DNA of 64,000 nt, taken from positions 1 through 64,000 of the forward strand of contig CAWHXG010000005.1 in assembly GCA_963833235.1 (NCBI GenBank), written 5' to 3'. The stretch comes from CAWHXG01 sp963833235 (lineage in GTDB: Bacteria > Pseudomonadota > Alphaproteobacteria > Rhodobacterales > Rhodobacteraceae). Made by a program: the position numbers and the translations under genes. The notes beneath the pieces were generated by a model, which saw nothing but the letters and a program-made list of their open reading frames with translations, ran no database searches and was not told where the DNA came from. This document shows, piece by piece, positions 25,331 through 33,943 of the stretch (within the stretch, counting starts at the first letter, position 1; the number at the start of each line of letters is the position of its first letter).

Positions 25331-26509
25331 CTAGGTGACCCCGGGTGGGGTGGGGGCGGCGGTGCTGGCCCGCGCGGCCCCCAGCGTCTGCCGCAGATCG
25401 GCCTCCATCTGTACCAGATCGGCCTCGGCCGCCTGGCGCTTGGCCTTGCCCGCGTCGGCGATGGCAAGGCTTTCTTCGATGGTGGCCACCAGATCGGCAT
25501 TCGCGGCCTTCACAGCCTCGATGTCGAACACCCCGCGCTCCATCTGCTCGCGCACCGTCTTGTTGGCCTCGCGCAGGTTGCGGGCATTGGCCGTGAGCAG
25601 CTCGTTGGTCAGGTCGTTGGCATCGCGCACCGCGCCCGCGGCCTCCGAGGATCGCTGGATCGTCACCGCCTGGGCCAGCTGCGTCTCCCATAGGGGTACC
25701 GTGTTGACGAGGGTGGAGTTGATCTTGGTCACCAGCGACTTGTCGTTCTCTTGCACCAGCCGGATCGAGGGCAGGCTCTGCATGGTGACCTGCCGGGTCA
25801 GCCGCAGGTCGTGGACCCGACGCTCCAGATCGTCGCGGGCGGCGCGCAGGTCGCGCAGCTCCTGCGCCAGCATGGTCTTCTCGCCCTCGTCGGCCGCTTC
25901 GATCCGGGCCTCCTGCGCCGGGATCGTGCCGGCGTCGAGATCGGCCAGCTTCGCCTCGCCCGCCGCGATATACAGCGCCAGCTCGTCGTAGAAGGCCAGC
26001 GTCTTGTCGTAGAGGATGTCGAGCGACTTGATGTCCTTCAGCAACTGGTGCTCGTGGCCCAGCAGCGTGTCGGTGATGGTGTCGATCTGGCCCTGCACGG
26101 TCTCGTAGCGGGCCATGAACTTGGCCACGGGCTTGGCCTTGCCGGTCAGCCGCTCCCACCAGGAGCGCTTGCGGCCCGGGTCGAGCTCGCTGACCGAGAA
26201 GCCCCGGATCGTGCTGACGATCTCGCGCAGGCTGGCACCGGCGGGGCCGGCATCCTTGTTGCGCACGTCGGCCAGCATGGCCTGGCTGATCGCCTGCAGC
26301 TCGGCCTGCGCCGCGGAGCCGAAGGCGATGATCGAACCGGTATCGCCGATGTCGATCTGCTCCATCCGGCTCCTGATCTGCGCGCTCAGCGCCGGGTCGG
26401 CGGCGTCGAGCGGAACCGGAGGCGCCGGGTTCGGCTGGGCCAGCGGCGCGGCGACCTCGGCAACCAGCGGCTGTGCCTCGGCGGCCTTTGTCTGCACTGT
26501 CTTTGACAT
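25331..26509 (-). CDS. Toxic anion resistance protein, TelA family
   Basis: A 392-residue cytoplasmic, largely alpha-helical protein with long coiled-coil regions. Family blocks visible: FGSAAQAELQAISQAMLADVRNKD (about 55-80), the RGFSVSELDPG segment near 95, and the block QSLPSIRLVQENDKSLVTKINSTL with LWETQL. TelA proteins are linked to tellurite and other toxic anions and to cell-envelope antibiotics, with unknown mechanism (family knowledge). It lies directly downstream of the XpaC gene, the usual pairing, and upstream of a DUF2927 lipoprotein gene, four bases away. Confidence 0.88.
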   Translation of the reverse strand: MSKTVQTKAAEAQPLVAEVAAPLAQPNPAPPVPLDAADPALSAQIRSRMEQIDIGDTGSIIAFGSAAQAELQAISQAMLADVRNKDAGPAGASLREIVSTIRGFSVSELDPGRKRSWWERLTGKAKPVAKFMARYETVQGQIDTITDTLLGHEHQLLKDIKSLDILYDKTLAFYDELALYIAAGEAKLADLDAGTIPAQEARIEAADEGEKTMLAQELRDLRAARDDLERRVHDLRLTRQVTMQSLPSIRLVQENDKSLVTKINSTLVNTVPLWETQLAQAVTIQRSSEAAGAVRDANDLTNELLTANARNLREANKTVREQMERGVFDIEAVKAANADLVATIEESLAIADAGKAKRQAAEADLVQMEADLRQTLGAARASTAAPTPPGVT

Positions 26510-26555
26510 CTTCGGCGCGGCCTTTCTGTCGGGATGGGTCTTTGCGTTGGGCGGA

Positions 26556-27476
26556 TCAGTCCGACGCGGTCAGGCGCTCGCGATCGAGGCGATCGCGCAG
26601 CACGCCGATCTCGACGTCGAGGTCGGTCCGGTCGTCGAGCAAAAGGGTTTCGGTCTTCGCGGCGAAGTTGGCCTCCAGATCGTCCAGAAGCGCCGTGTAG
26701 TCGCGGCGCGCGCCGGCCTCGCGGCGGCCACCCGGCCCGGCAGCCAGGTCGGCGAACTTCACCGTCGCGTCGCGGGCGCCCAGGAGGTAGACGCCAAGGA
26801 ACTTGCGGGCGGCGGCCAGGTCGCGCGGATCGCCCTCCACCGTGCGGAACATCTGCCGGGCGGTCGCGGCGAAGCGCTCCACCCGCTCTTGCATGGCCCT
26901 GTCGCCGGTGCGGGCGATGGCGGCCTTCATGGCGGCCAGATGGCGTTCTGCCTCGTCGACCGCGCGCGCCACCCTGTCGCTCTGCATCCTGTCGGCGCTG
27001 TCGGCGCCCTTACTGCGCCATGGGTCGAGGCCGAAGGCCATGGCGTGCAGGCCGAGGCCTAGAAGCCCGAAGACGATGCCGTTCAGCACGCTGCCGTCCG
27101 CCAGGCCCGCCAGCGCCAGCCCGATGCCGGTGAGCGCCGAGCCGAAGCTCTTGCGCGGGATCGCCGGGCGGCGGGCGACCCGGCGGGCATCATAGGCCGC
27201 CTGCGCCAGAACGCCCTCGCGGGTCATCCAGGCCGCCGCCATCAGCGCACCGAAGGCCATCAGGTTCAGCGCCAGCCCGGCCGGGTCGCTCACGAAGGCC
27301 GAGAAGACAAAGGGAAAGGGCAGCAGGAACAGCGCGTTGACGCGCCCGCCCGCCCGGCTTCGCCGCCGTCCCTCGAACGGATGCGCGGGCGCCGCGTTCG
27401 GCGCGGCCCCCGGCGCGGCCTGCGGCGTGCCGGGGCTGTAGCGCCCGCCGAAGCGCCGGGTCGGCTTGCCCGTCAT
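26556..27476 (-). CDS. XpaC-like 5-bromo-4-chloroindolyl phosphate hydrolysis family protein
   Basis: A 306-residue protein: a basic N-terminus (MTGKPTRRFGG), a Pro/Ala linker, hydrophobic segments between about 55 and 145, then a helical cytoplasmic domain rich in Arg/Ala/Glu ending in DDRTDLDVEIGVLRDRL. This matches the XpaC family that pairs with TelA; despite its name, hydrolase activity is not established. The start at 27476 was taken as the first Met of the conserved part. It is the first gene of the five-gene cassette. The 260 bp upstream hold no clear gene; its promoter should be there. Confidence 0.75.
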   Translation of the reverse strand: MTGKPTRRFGGRYSPGTPQAAPGAAPNAAPAHPFEGRRRSRAGGRVNALFLLPFPFVFSAFVSDPAGLALNLMAFGALMAAAWMTREGVLAQAAYDARRVARRPAIPRKSFGSALTGIGLALAGLADGSVLNGIVFGLLGLGLHAMAFGLDPWRSKGADSADRMQSDRVARAVDEAERHLAAMKAAIARTGDRAMQERVERFAATARQMFRTVEGDPRDLAAARKFLGVYLLGARDATVKFADLAAGPGGRREAGARRDYTALLDDLEANFAAKTETLLLDDRTDLDVEIGVLRDRLDRERLTASD

Positions 27477-27738
27477 GCCGCCCGCCCGGTCACATTCCGC
27501 CCGTCGCCGCGGCGTAGAGCACCAGCGCGACGAGCAGAACGAATGACAGTTTGCGGACCCCCGGCTCGGACACGTGACCACCTGATGTTGAACTCACCTC
27601 TATGTAAGCGCTGCGGCATCCTTGTGAAAGGGAGGATCATGCGCCGCGCCGAGCTTGGCCCCGCCGGATCGGCGCGACCGGGTCAGGTGGGGCGGACCGG
27701 CATCGCCGCAGGCGAGGGGCTGCCCGCCCCCGTGGCCC

Positions 27739-28722
27739 TCAGCGCCCCTTCTGGGAGCGCCCCCTTGGGTCGGGCCGCGCCCGGCCGGGTTTCGGCACCC
27801 CAGGCTTCGAAGCGTCCGCCCTACTCGCCTTGGCTCTTGGCGTCTCGGCCCTCGGGGCATCGGCCTTCGCGGGGCCGGGCGTGCGCGGGGCGGGGCGCGT
27901 GCGCGGGGTCGCCTCCAGCCCCAGCTGGTCGCGCACCACCCGCGGGCGCACCTCTTCCACCGCGCCGGGCTTCAGGTCGCCCAGCCGGAACGGGCCGTAA
28001 GCGACCCGGATCAGCCGGTTCACCGTGAGCCCGACCAATTCCATCGCCCGGCGCACCTCGCGGTTGCGCCCCTCGCGCAGCGACACGGTCAGCCAGGCAT
28101 TCGCCCCCTGCTGGCGGTCGACGGTCACGCCCATCGGCTGGAACGCCTCGCCGTCGATCGTGACGCCGCGCCGCAGGGGTGCCAGGCGATCCTCGTCGGG
28201 CAGGCCGTTCACCCGCACGCGGTACTTGCGGACCCAGCCGGTCGCGGGTAGCTCCAGCCGCCGCTTGATGCCGCCGTCGTTGGTGAGGATCAGCAGCCCT
28301 TCGGAGGTGATGTCGAGCCGCCCGACGCTGAGCACGCGCGGCATCTCCGGCGGCAGGCTGTCGTAGATCGTCCGGCGGCCCTTCTCGTCGCGGTCGCTCG
28401 TCACCAGCCCCGGCGGCTTGTGGTAGAGCCACAGGCGCGGCGGTTCCGGCGGGCCGACGGGCGCGCCGTCGACGGTGAGCTTGTCGGCGCCGGTGACGTT
28501 GAGCGCCGGGCTGTCGATCCGGACGCCGTTCACGGCGATCCGCCCGGCGCCGATCATCCGCTCGACCTCCCGGCGCGAGGCCACGCCGGCCCGCGCCAGC
28601 ATCTTGGCGATCCGTTCGCCCTCGGGCGCAGGGCGTGCATCGGCATCGGCGCGCGGACCGGCCGCCTTGCGGGGGCCCGCCTTGCGCTTCGGGCCGGGGG
28701 GGGAGGCGGGGCGATCTTCCAT
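27739..28722 (-). CDS. 23S rRNA pseudouridine synthase, RluB/RsuA family
   Basis: A 327-residue enzyme that isomerises a specific uridine in rRNA to pseudouridine. A basic N-terminal extension precedes the S4 RNA-binding domain (about 35-90, ERIAKMLARAGVASRREVERMI). The catalytic domain carries the Asp of GRLDITSEGLLILTNDG (Asp137) and EGRNREVRRAMELVG near 220. The C-terminal 60 residues are a low-complexity Lys/Arg/Pro/Ala tail (repeats around ETPRAKASRADA), common in alphaproteobacterial RluB. It is divergent from tadA, 77 bases apart, a pairing typical of Rhodobacterales. Confidence 0.88.
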   Translation of the reverse strand: MEDRPASPPGPKRKAGPRKAAGPRADADARPAPEGERIAKMLARAGVASRREVERMIGAGRIAVNGVRIDSPALNVTGADKLTVDGAPVGPPEPPRLWLYHKPPGLVTSDRDEKGRRTIYDSLPPEMPRVLSVGRLDITSEGLLILTNDGGIKRRLELPATGWVRKYRVRVNGLPDEDRLAPLRRGVTIDGEAFQPMGVTVDRQQGANAWLTVSLREGRNREVRRAMELVGLTVNRLIRVAYGPFRLGDLKPGAVEEVRPRVVRDQLGLEATPRTRPAPRTPGPAKADAPRAETPRAKASRADASKPGVPKPGRARPDPRGRSQKGR

Positions 28723-28799
28723 CGCTCCCTCCTAGACTGCCGGCGCGCCGCACGAAAGCCGCTTGCGGCCCCGGGCCCCGCACTGGCATCACCTGCGCC

Positions 28800-29270
28800 A
28801 TGAGCCCCTTCGCGCCGCACATGCAGACAGCCCTCGCCGAGGCCCGCGCCGCCGGCGCCCGCGGCGAGGTGCCGGTGGGGGCGGTCCTGGTTTCTCCCGA
28901 TGGCTTCGCCATGGCCGCCGCCGGCAACCGCACCCGCGAGGCGCACGACCCCACCGCCCATGCCGAGATGCTGGTGATCCGCGCCGCCTGCGCGCTGCGG
29001 GGCACCGAACGTCTGCCGGGCCATGTGCTCTACGTCACCCTGGAGCCTTGCGCCATGTGCGCCGCCGCCATCGCCAACGCCCGGATTGCACGGCTGGTCT
29101 ATGGCGCGGACGACCCTAAATCCGGCGGCGTCGCGCATGGCGCCCGGATCTTCGCGCAGCCCCAGAGCCACCACGCACCCGAGATCGTCGACGGGATCGG
29201 CGCGACCGAGGCGGAAGCCCTGCTGAAAGGTTTTTTCGCAACCCTGCGCCGAGGCAAGGAGGCCCGATGA
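28800..29270 (+). CDS. tadA: tRNA-specific adenosine deaminase
   Basis: A 156-residue zinc deaminase that converts A34 to inosine in tRNA-Arg(ACG). The zinc site is complete: HAEM (His54, Glu56 the proton shuttle) and EPCAMC (Cys84, Cys87). The small size and the LVYGADDPKSGG segment match TadA rather than cytidine or guanine deaminases. The start at 28800 agrees with the family N-terminus (MSPFAPHMQTALAEA). Its stop overlaps the next gene's ATG by four bases. Confidence 0.9.
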   Translation: MSPFAPHMQTALAEARAAGARGEVPVGAVLVSPDGFAMAAAGNRTREAHDPTAHAEMLVIRAACALRGTERLPGHVLYVTLEPCAMCAAAIANARIARLVYGADDPKSGGVAHGARIFAQPQSHHAPEIVDGIGATEAEALLKGFFATLRRGKEAR

Positions 29271-29899
29271 GCAAGGCCGATATCGTCACCGATTTCGTCC
29301 GCGACGCCCTGCGCGCCGGGCAGTCGCGCGCCGCCATCGCCGAGGCGCTGAAGGCCGCCGGCTGGGCGGATCGTCAGGTGGCCCGGGCGCTCGATCTCTA
29401 TGCCGAGGTGCCCTTTGCCGTGCCGGTGCCGCGCCCGCGCAGCGCGCTCTCGGGCCGCGACCTGCTGTTCTACGGGCTGATGTCGGTGGCGCTGGCCGTC
29501 TCGACCGTCCAGGTGGTGGAGCTTCTGCACGCGCTCATCGATCTTGCCTTTCCGCCGCAGGGCCGTACCCTGCCCGGCGACTGGCGGCGCGGCGCCGTGA
29601 ACCGCGCCGTGGCGGCGTTGATCGTCTTCGGGCCGGTCTTCCTGCTTTTGCGGCGGCGCGACCGCAGCCTCGTGGCCGCCGACCCTTCCCGCCGCCGTTC
29701 CGACATCCGGCAGCTGACCACGGCACTCGCGCTCTTCGCGACCTCGGTCATCCTGCTCTCGACACTTGCCTTCGTGGTCTATTCGCTGCTGCAGGGCCAG
29801 GCGCGGCCGGCCTTCCTGCTCAAGGCGCTGTCGGTCGCGGCGGTGGCCGGCGCCGTCTTCGTTGCCTACCGCCGCCCCGGCGATCTGGACGACGCATGA
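29267..29899 (+). CDS. DUF5671-type membrane protein
   Basis: A 210-residue protein. A short helical N-terminal part (SKADIVTDFVRDALRAGQSRAAIAEALKAAGW in two pieces) resembles a small UBA/SHOCT-like helical bundle; four hydrophobic helices follow between about 68 and 200. The arrangement matches the DUF5671 family, whose role is unknown. It is coupled to tadA by an ATGA overlap, but the gene pair has no obvious shared function. A 67-base gap separates it from the ceramidase-like gene. Confidence 0.65.
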   Translation: MSKADIVTDFVRDALRAGQSRAAIAEALKAAGWADRQVARALDLYAEVPFAVPVPRPRSALSGRDLLFYGLMSVALAVSTVQVVELLHALIDLAFPPQGRTLPGDWRRGAVNRAVAALIVFGPVFLLLRRRDRSLVAADPSRRRSDIRQLTTALALFATSVILLSTLAFVVYSLLQGQARPAFLLKALSVAAVAGAVFVAYRRPGDLDDA

Positions 29900-29966
29900 G
29901 ATCGGCGGTCGCAGGGGCGTCGCACGGCCAGCCTGCGCTGGCGGCCCGAGCAACCGAAAGGCGCCC

Positions 29967-30827
29967 ATGGAGCTGACCCAGTTCATCGACGGCTATTGCG
30001 AGCGGACCGACATGAGCTACTGGTCGGAGCCCGCCAATGCCGTGACCAATGCCGCCTTCCTGATTGCGGCTGTCGTGATGTGGCGGCGCACGCGGGGGCA
30101 GGGGCTGCCGCTGGCCACGGCGCTGGTGGTGGTGCTGGCGTTGATCGGAATCGGCTCGTATCTCTTCCACACCCATGCGCAGGTCTGGGCGGCCATCGCC
30201 GATACCACCCCCATCACCGCCTGGATCCTGCTTTATGTCTTCGCGGCGAATCGGCATTTCCTGAACCTGTCGGTGCCGCTCGCCATCGGCGCCACGCTCC
30301 TTTTCTTCCCCTATACCTTCGCCACGGTCACCGTCTTCCGGGCGCTGCCGTTCTTCGAGATCTCCTCGGGCTACTGGCCGGTGCCGCTGCTGATCGGGGT
30401 CTACGCCTGGCTCCTGCGCGAGAAGGCGCCGGAGACGTCAAGGGGGCTGGCGATCGGCATCTGCATCCTCGTGGTGTCGCTCACCTTCCGCAGCGTCGAC
30501 GAAGCAATCTGCCCGGCCTTCCCGCTTGGCACCCACTTCATGTGGCATCTGCTGAACGGCCTGATGCTGGGCTGGATGATCGAGGTCTACCGCCGCCATC
30601 GCACCGGTGGGGCTCCCGCAGGGCGCGGCGGTTCTGCAGGCACCGGGAGCGGCGGTTTTGCGGCCACCTCGGGCGGCGGTTTTGCGGCCACCTCGGGCGG
30701 CGGTTTCGCGGCCGCCTCGGGCGGCGGTCTTGCGGCCGCCTCGGGCGGCGGTCTTGCGGCCGCCTCGGGCGGCGGTCTTGCGGCCGCCTCGGGCGGCGGT
30801 GTTGCAGCCGCCGGGGCCGGGCGTTAA
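29967..30827 (+). CDS. Ceramidase family membrane protein with repeat-derived C-terminal tail
   Basis: A 286-residue protein. The first 215 residues form a seven-helix membrane core of the alkaline ceramidase/PAQR-related type. It starts with YCERTDMSYWSEPANAVTN, then GIGSYLFHTHAQVWA (His), ADTTPITAW (Asp) and a C-terminal THFMWHLLNG (His, His). These residues form the zinc site of the superfamily, so hydrolysis of an amide lipid is plausible but unproven. The last about 60 residues are GGG(F/L)AA(T/A)S repeated, encoded by a seven-copy 24-bp array, and have no counterpart in the core family. The start has GAAAGG upstream. Confidence 0.8.
   Translation: MELTQFIDGYCERTDMSYWSEPANAVTNAAFLIAAVVMWRRTRGQGLPLATALVVVLALIGIGSYLFHTHAQVWAAIADTTPITAWILLYVFAANRHFLNLSVPLAIGATLLFFPYTFATVTVFRALPFFEISSGYWPVPLLIGVYAWLLREKAPETSRGLAIGICILVVSLTFRSVDEAICPAFPLGTHFMWHLLNGLMLGWMIEVYRRHRTGGAPAGRGGSAGTGSGGFAATSGGGFAATSGGGFAAASGGGLAAASGGGLAAASGGGLAAASGGGVAAAGAGR
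30651..30818 (+). repeat. In-frame array of a 24-bp unit, seven copies, in the ceramidase-like gene
   Basis: Units start at 30651, 30675, 30699, 30723, 30747, 30771 and 30795. Each encodes eight residues of the type GGGxAA(T/A)S. Three central copies are identical in DNA. The stop codon follows nine bases after the last unit. Confidence 0.95.
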
Positions 30828-30867
30828 AGCGGCACCCATCCCGATGCCCGCAGAGGATCGCACCCCC

Positions 30868-31155
30868 ATGTCCATCGATGAAGGCACCGCTGCCCGCGTC
30901 GCCAAGCTGGCGCGCATCCGGGTCGAGCCGGAGGCGCTGCCGGCGCTGGCGGCCGAATTCAACACCATCCTCGGTTTCATAGAGCAGCTCGGCGAGGTCG
31001 ACGTGGAGGGGGTTGAGCCGATGACCGGCGTCACGCCCATGCGGCTGAAGCGGCGGCCCGACGTGATCACCGAAGGCGGCTATCCCGAGGCCGTGCTGGC
31101 CAACGCCCCGCTTTCGCGCGAAGGGTTCTTCGCCGTGCCGAAGGTCGTGGAATGA
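30868..31155 (+). CDS. gatC: Asp-tRNA(Asn)/Glu-tRNA(Gln) amidotransferase subunit C
   Basis: A 95-residue subunit of the GatCAB complex, which amidates mischarged Glu-tRNA(Gln) or Asp-tRNA(Asn). Family blocks: VAKLARIRVEPE near the N-terminus, FNTILGFIEQLGEVDVEGVEPM in the middle and the C-terminal REGFFAVPKVVE. The start at 30868 has AGAGGA upstream. GatA follows with an ATGA overlap. gatB is not nearby, which is common in Rhodobacteraceae. Confidence 0.93.
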   Translation: MSIDEGTAARVAKLARIRVEPEALPALAAEFNTILGFIEQLGEVDVEGVEPMTGVTPMRLKRRPDVITEGGYPEAVLANAPLSREGFFAVPKVVE

Positions 31156-32642
31156 GCGGCGATCTGAACGCCCTGACCATCGCCGAGGCGCGCGATGCCC
31201 TGCGCGCCGGCGAGACCAGCGTCGCGGATCTGACCGAGGCGTGCCTGACCGCCATCGAGGGCGCCGGTTCGCTCAACGCCTTCGTGCACCACACGCCGGG
31301 TCTCGCCCGCGCCCGCGCCCGCGTCGCCGACGCCAGGATCGCCGCCGGCGACGCGCCCGCCATGTGCGGCATCCCCATCGGCATCAAGGATCTCTTCTGC
31401 ACCGAAGGCGTGCCCAGCCAGGCCGGCTCGGCGATCCTGGGGGGCTTCCTGCCGCCCTACGAATCCACCGTCACCGCGCAGTTGCGCGAGGCGGGGGCGG
31501 TGATGCTGGGCAAGCTGAATATGGACGAGTTCGCCATGGGCTCCTCCAACGAGACCTCGACCTACGGCAATGCCGTCAACCCCTGGCGGCGCGGCAACGA
31601 AGAAACCGCGCTGACCCCCGGCGGCTCCTCGGGCGGTTCGGCGGCGGCGGTGGCGGCGGGGCTCTGCCTGGCCGCGACGGGCACCGATACCGGCGGCTCC
31701 ATCCGTCAGCCGGCCGCCTTCACCGGCATCACCGGGCTGAAGCCTACCTATGGCCGGTGCTCCCGCTGGGGGATCGTCGCCTTCGCCTCCTCGCTCGACC
31801 AGGCCGGCCCGATGACCCGGACCGTGCGCGATGCCGCCATCATGCTCGGCGCCATGGCCGGGCACGACCCAAAGGACAGCACCTCCGCCGATCTCGCCGT
31901 CCCCGACTTCGAGGCCGCGCTGACCGGCGACATCCGCGGGCAGCGCATCGGCATCCCGCGCGAATACCGCATGGACGGCATGCCAGAGGAGATCGAGGCG
32001 CTCTGGTCCCGCGGCGCCGAGATGCTGCGCGACGCGGGCGCCGAGATCGTCGACATTTCCCTGCCGCACACGAAATACGCGCTGCCGGCCTATTACGTGA
32101 TCGCGCCGGCCGAGGCGTCGTCGAACCTCGCGCGCTACGACGGCGTGCGCTACGGGCAGCGGGCGAAGCTGGCCAAGGGCGACGGCGTCACCGAGATGTA
32201 CGAGAAGACCCGCGCCGAGGGCTTCGGGCCGGAGGTGCAGCGGCGCATCATGATCGGCACCTACGTGTTGTCGGCAGGCTTCTACGACGCTTACTACAAC
32301 CGCGCCCGCAAGGTCCGGACCCTGATCAGGCGCGATTTCGAGGCCGTGTTCGCCGACGGGATCGACGCGATCCTGACCCCGGCGACGCCCTCGGCGGCCT
32401 TCCCGCTGGGGGGCATGTCGTCCGACGATCCCGTGGCGATGTATCTCAACGATGTCTTCACGGTCACGGTGAACCTCGCCGGGCTGCCCGGCATCGCCGT
32501 GCCCACGGGGCAGGACGCGCAGGGCCTGCCGCTCGGCCTTCAGCTCATCGGGCGGCCGTGGGAGGAAGGCGCGCTGCTGGCGCAGGCCGATGTGCTGGAG
32601 CGGGCGGCGGGCTTCGTCGCCCGGCCGGACCGCTGGTGGTGA
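31152..32642 (+). CDS. gatA: Asp-tRNA(Asn)/Glu-tRNA(Gln) amidotransferase subunit A
   Basis: A 496-residue amidase-signature glutaminase that releases ammonia from glutamine for the GatB transamidation site. The catalytic triad is visible: Lys79 in GIPIGIKDLF, the cis-Ser in PGGSSGGSAAAVAAG near 158-161 and the nucleophile Ser in DTGGSIRQPA near 180. The DPKDST segment and the C-terminal LPLGLQLIGRPWEE are also typical. It overlaps gatC at its start and the next lipoprotein gene at its end. Confidence 0.95.
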   Translation: MSGDLNALTIAEARDALRAGETSVADLTEACLTAIEGAGSLNAFVHHTPGLARARARVADARIAAGDAPAMCGIPIGIKDLFCTEGVPSQAGSAILGGFLPPYESTVTAQLREAGAVMLGKLNMDEFAMGSSNETSTYGNAVNPWRRGNEETALTPGGSSGGSAAAVAAGLCLAATGTDTGGSIRQPAAFTGITGLKPTYGRCSRWGIVAFASSLDQAGPMTRTVRDAAIMLGAMAGHDPKDSTSADLAVPDFEAALTGDIRGQRIGIPREYRMDGMPEEIEALWSRGAEMLRDAGAEIVDISLPHTKYALPAYYVIAPAEASSNLARYDGVRYGQRAKLAKGDGVTEMYEKTRAEGFGPEVQRRIMIGTYVLSAGFYDAYYNRARKVRTLIRRDFEAVFADGIDAILTPATPSAAFPLGGMSSDDPVAMYLNDVFTVTVNLAGLPGIAVPTGQDAQGLPLGLQLIGRPWEEGALLAQADVLERAAGFVARPDRWW

Positions 32643-33205
32643 GCCGCCGGCCTCTGCGGCCCGGCCTGGGCCTCCTGGCCGCGCTGGCGCTTGCGGCCTG
32701 CGCGCCGCGGCCGGGACCTGGCGATACCGTCTCGCTTGAGCTGATGGGGCCGGAGGCGCGGTCCGCCCGCACCGCGGAGCTGCAGGGGCTGCCGATGGGC
32801 GGCACCGGCGCGCGGTCGGCGGGGCCGGCGGCCCTCGGCGACGACGGTCGCGTCACGGGGGGTGCTGTGGCCGGCGCGACTGTCGTGCGGCCCCTCGGCC
32901 CGGTGGAACAGGTGGCGCCCCGCGCCGTGCCCGCGCGGCCCTCGGGCGCCAGATCCGGCATCGTCGCCTATGCACTGTCGAGCGACGCGGCCGTGGGCGT
33001 GCGCCGGTTCGAGCGGGCAGGGGCGGGCGACCCGGCCGGCACCGCCCGCGCCTGCGCGCGCTTCCCCTCTGCCGCGCGGGCGCAGGAGGCGTTCCTCGGT
33101 GCCGGCGGGCCTGCGCGCGATCCGCGCGGGCTCGACCCCGACGGCGACGGCTTTGCCTGCGGGTGGGACCCGACCCCCTTCCGCCGCGCGGTCGGGCGAA
33201 GCTAG
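32639..33205 (+). CDS. Lipoprotein with C-terminal excalibur-like domain
   Basis: A 188-residue protein starting at a GTG that overlaps the gatA stop. The signal peptide ends in the lipobox LAAC (Cys near 21), giving a lipid-anchored envelope protein. A disordered Gly/Ala/Pro region follows. The C-terminal 60 residues (ARFPSAARAQEAFLGAGG, DPRGLDPDGDGFACGWDP) resemble the excalibur motif (DxDxDGxxC), a possible calcium-binding motif. Coupling with gatA looks like gene packing, while the amidase after it suggests a cell-wall role (inference). Confidence 0.7.
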   Translation: MSRRPLRPGLGLLAALALAACAPRPGPGDTVSLELMGPEARSARTAELQGLPMGGTGARSAGPAALGDDGRVTGGAVAGATVVRPLGPVEQVAPRAVPARPSGARSGIVAYALSSDAAVGVRRFERAGAGDPAGTARACARFPSAARAQEAFLGAGGPARDPRGLDPDGDGFACGWDPTPFRRAVGRS

Positions 33206-33213
33206 GCACCTTC

Positions 33214-33933
33214 GTGGCCAAGCCGGCGCAGCCGTGCCCGCAGCCGCCGATCCCGGTGCAGGCTCCCTCTCCGAACCATGGCCCCCGCCGCGGCGGCGCC
33301 ACGCCCCGGCTGGTCGTGCTGCACTACACCGCCATGCCAAGCGCCGCGGCGGCCCTTCAGCGCCTGTGCGACCCGGCGGCCGAGGTCTCTGCCCACTACC
33401 TGATCGGACGCGACGGGCGGCTATGGCAGATGGTGGACGAGGCGGCGCGTGCCTGGCATGCGGGCGCCGGGGCCTGGGGCGGCGTGACGGACGTCAACTC
33501 CGCCTCCATCGGCATCGAGATCGACAACGACGGGGCAAGCCCCTTCGCGGCCCGGGCCATGGCCACCCTCGAGGCTCTGCTGCCCGGGATCCTCGGACGC
33601 TGGCGGATCCCGCCGCAGGGCGTGATCGGGCACGAATGCGCGGCGCCGGGGCGCAAGGCCGATCCGGGCTGCCGCTTCGACTGGCGCCGCCTCGCGTTGC
33701 AGGGGCTGGCGATCTGGCCTGGCACGGCCGCCCCGATCCCGGTCGATGCCGCTGCCTTCTCAAAGGCGCTCACCGCCATCGGCTATCCGCCCGTCGCCCC
33801 CGACCTGCGGCTCGCTGCCTTCCGGGCACGCTTCCGCCCCGCCGCCTCGGGCCCCCTCGCGCCGACCGACATGGCCGCGGCGCTCGATCTCGCGGCCCGC
33901 TATCGCGTTGACCGCGCAACCCCGTCCACGTAA
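33214..33933 (+). CDS. N-acetylmuramoyl-L-alanine amidase, AmpD family
   Basis: A zinc amidase (Amidase_2/PGRP fold) that cleaves the bond between MurNAc and L-Ala in peptidoglycan or anhydro-muropeptides. Zinc ligands: His in VVLHYTAM near residue 35, then His and Asp in GHECAAPGRKADPGCRFDW near 145-160; SIGIEIDN lies in between. No signal peptide is visible, which favours the cytoplasmic AmpD-type recycling role. Two GTG starts are possible: 33214 (used, no overlap) and 33163 (overlapping the lipoprotein gene). It ends ten bases before the RNase P RNA gene. Confidence 0.85.
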   Translation: MAKPAQPCPQPPIPVQAPSPNHGPRRGGATPRLVVLHYTAMPSAAAALQRLCDPAAEVSAHYLIGRDGRLWQMVDEAARAWHAGAGAWGGVTDVNSASIGIEIDNDGASPFAARAMATLEALLPGILGRWRIPPQGVIGHECAAPGRKADPGCRFDWRRLALQGLAIWPGTAAPIPVDAAAFSKALTAIGYPPVAPDLRLAAFRARFRPAASGPLAPTDMAAALDLAARYRVDRATPST

Positions 33934-33943
33934 GCCGGCCAAC

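Noticed and set aside
27480..27573. A small hydrophobic peptide frame from GTG 27573 (KLSFVLLVALVLYAA)
   Set aside because: The frame has no stop for well over 200 bases and runs into the XpaC gene in another frame; no defined product can be stated.
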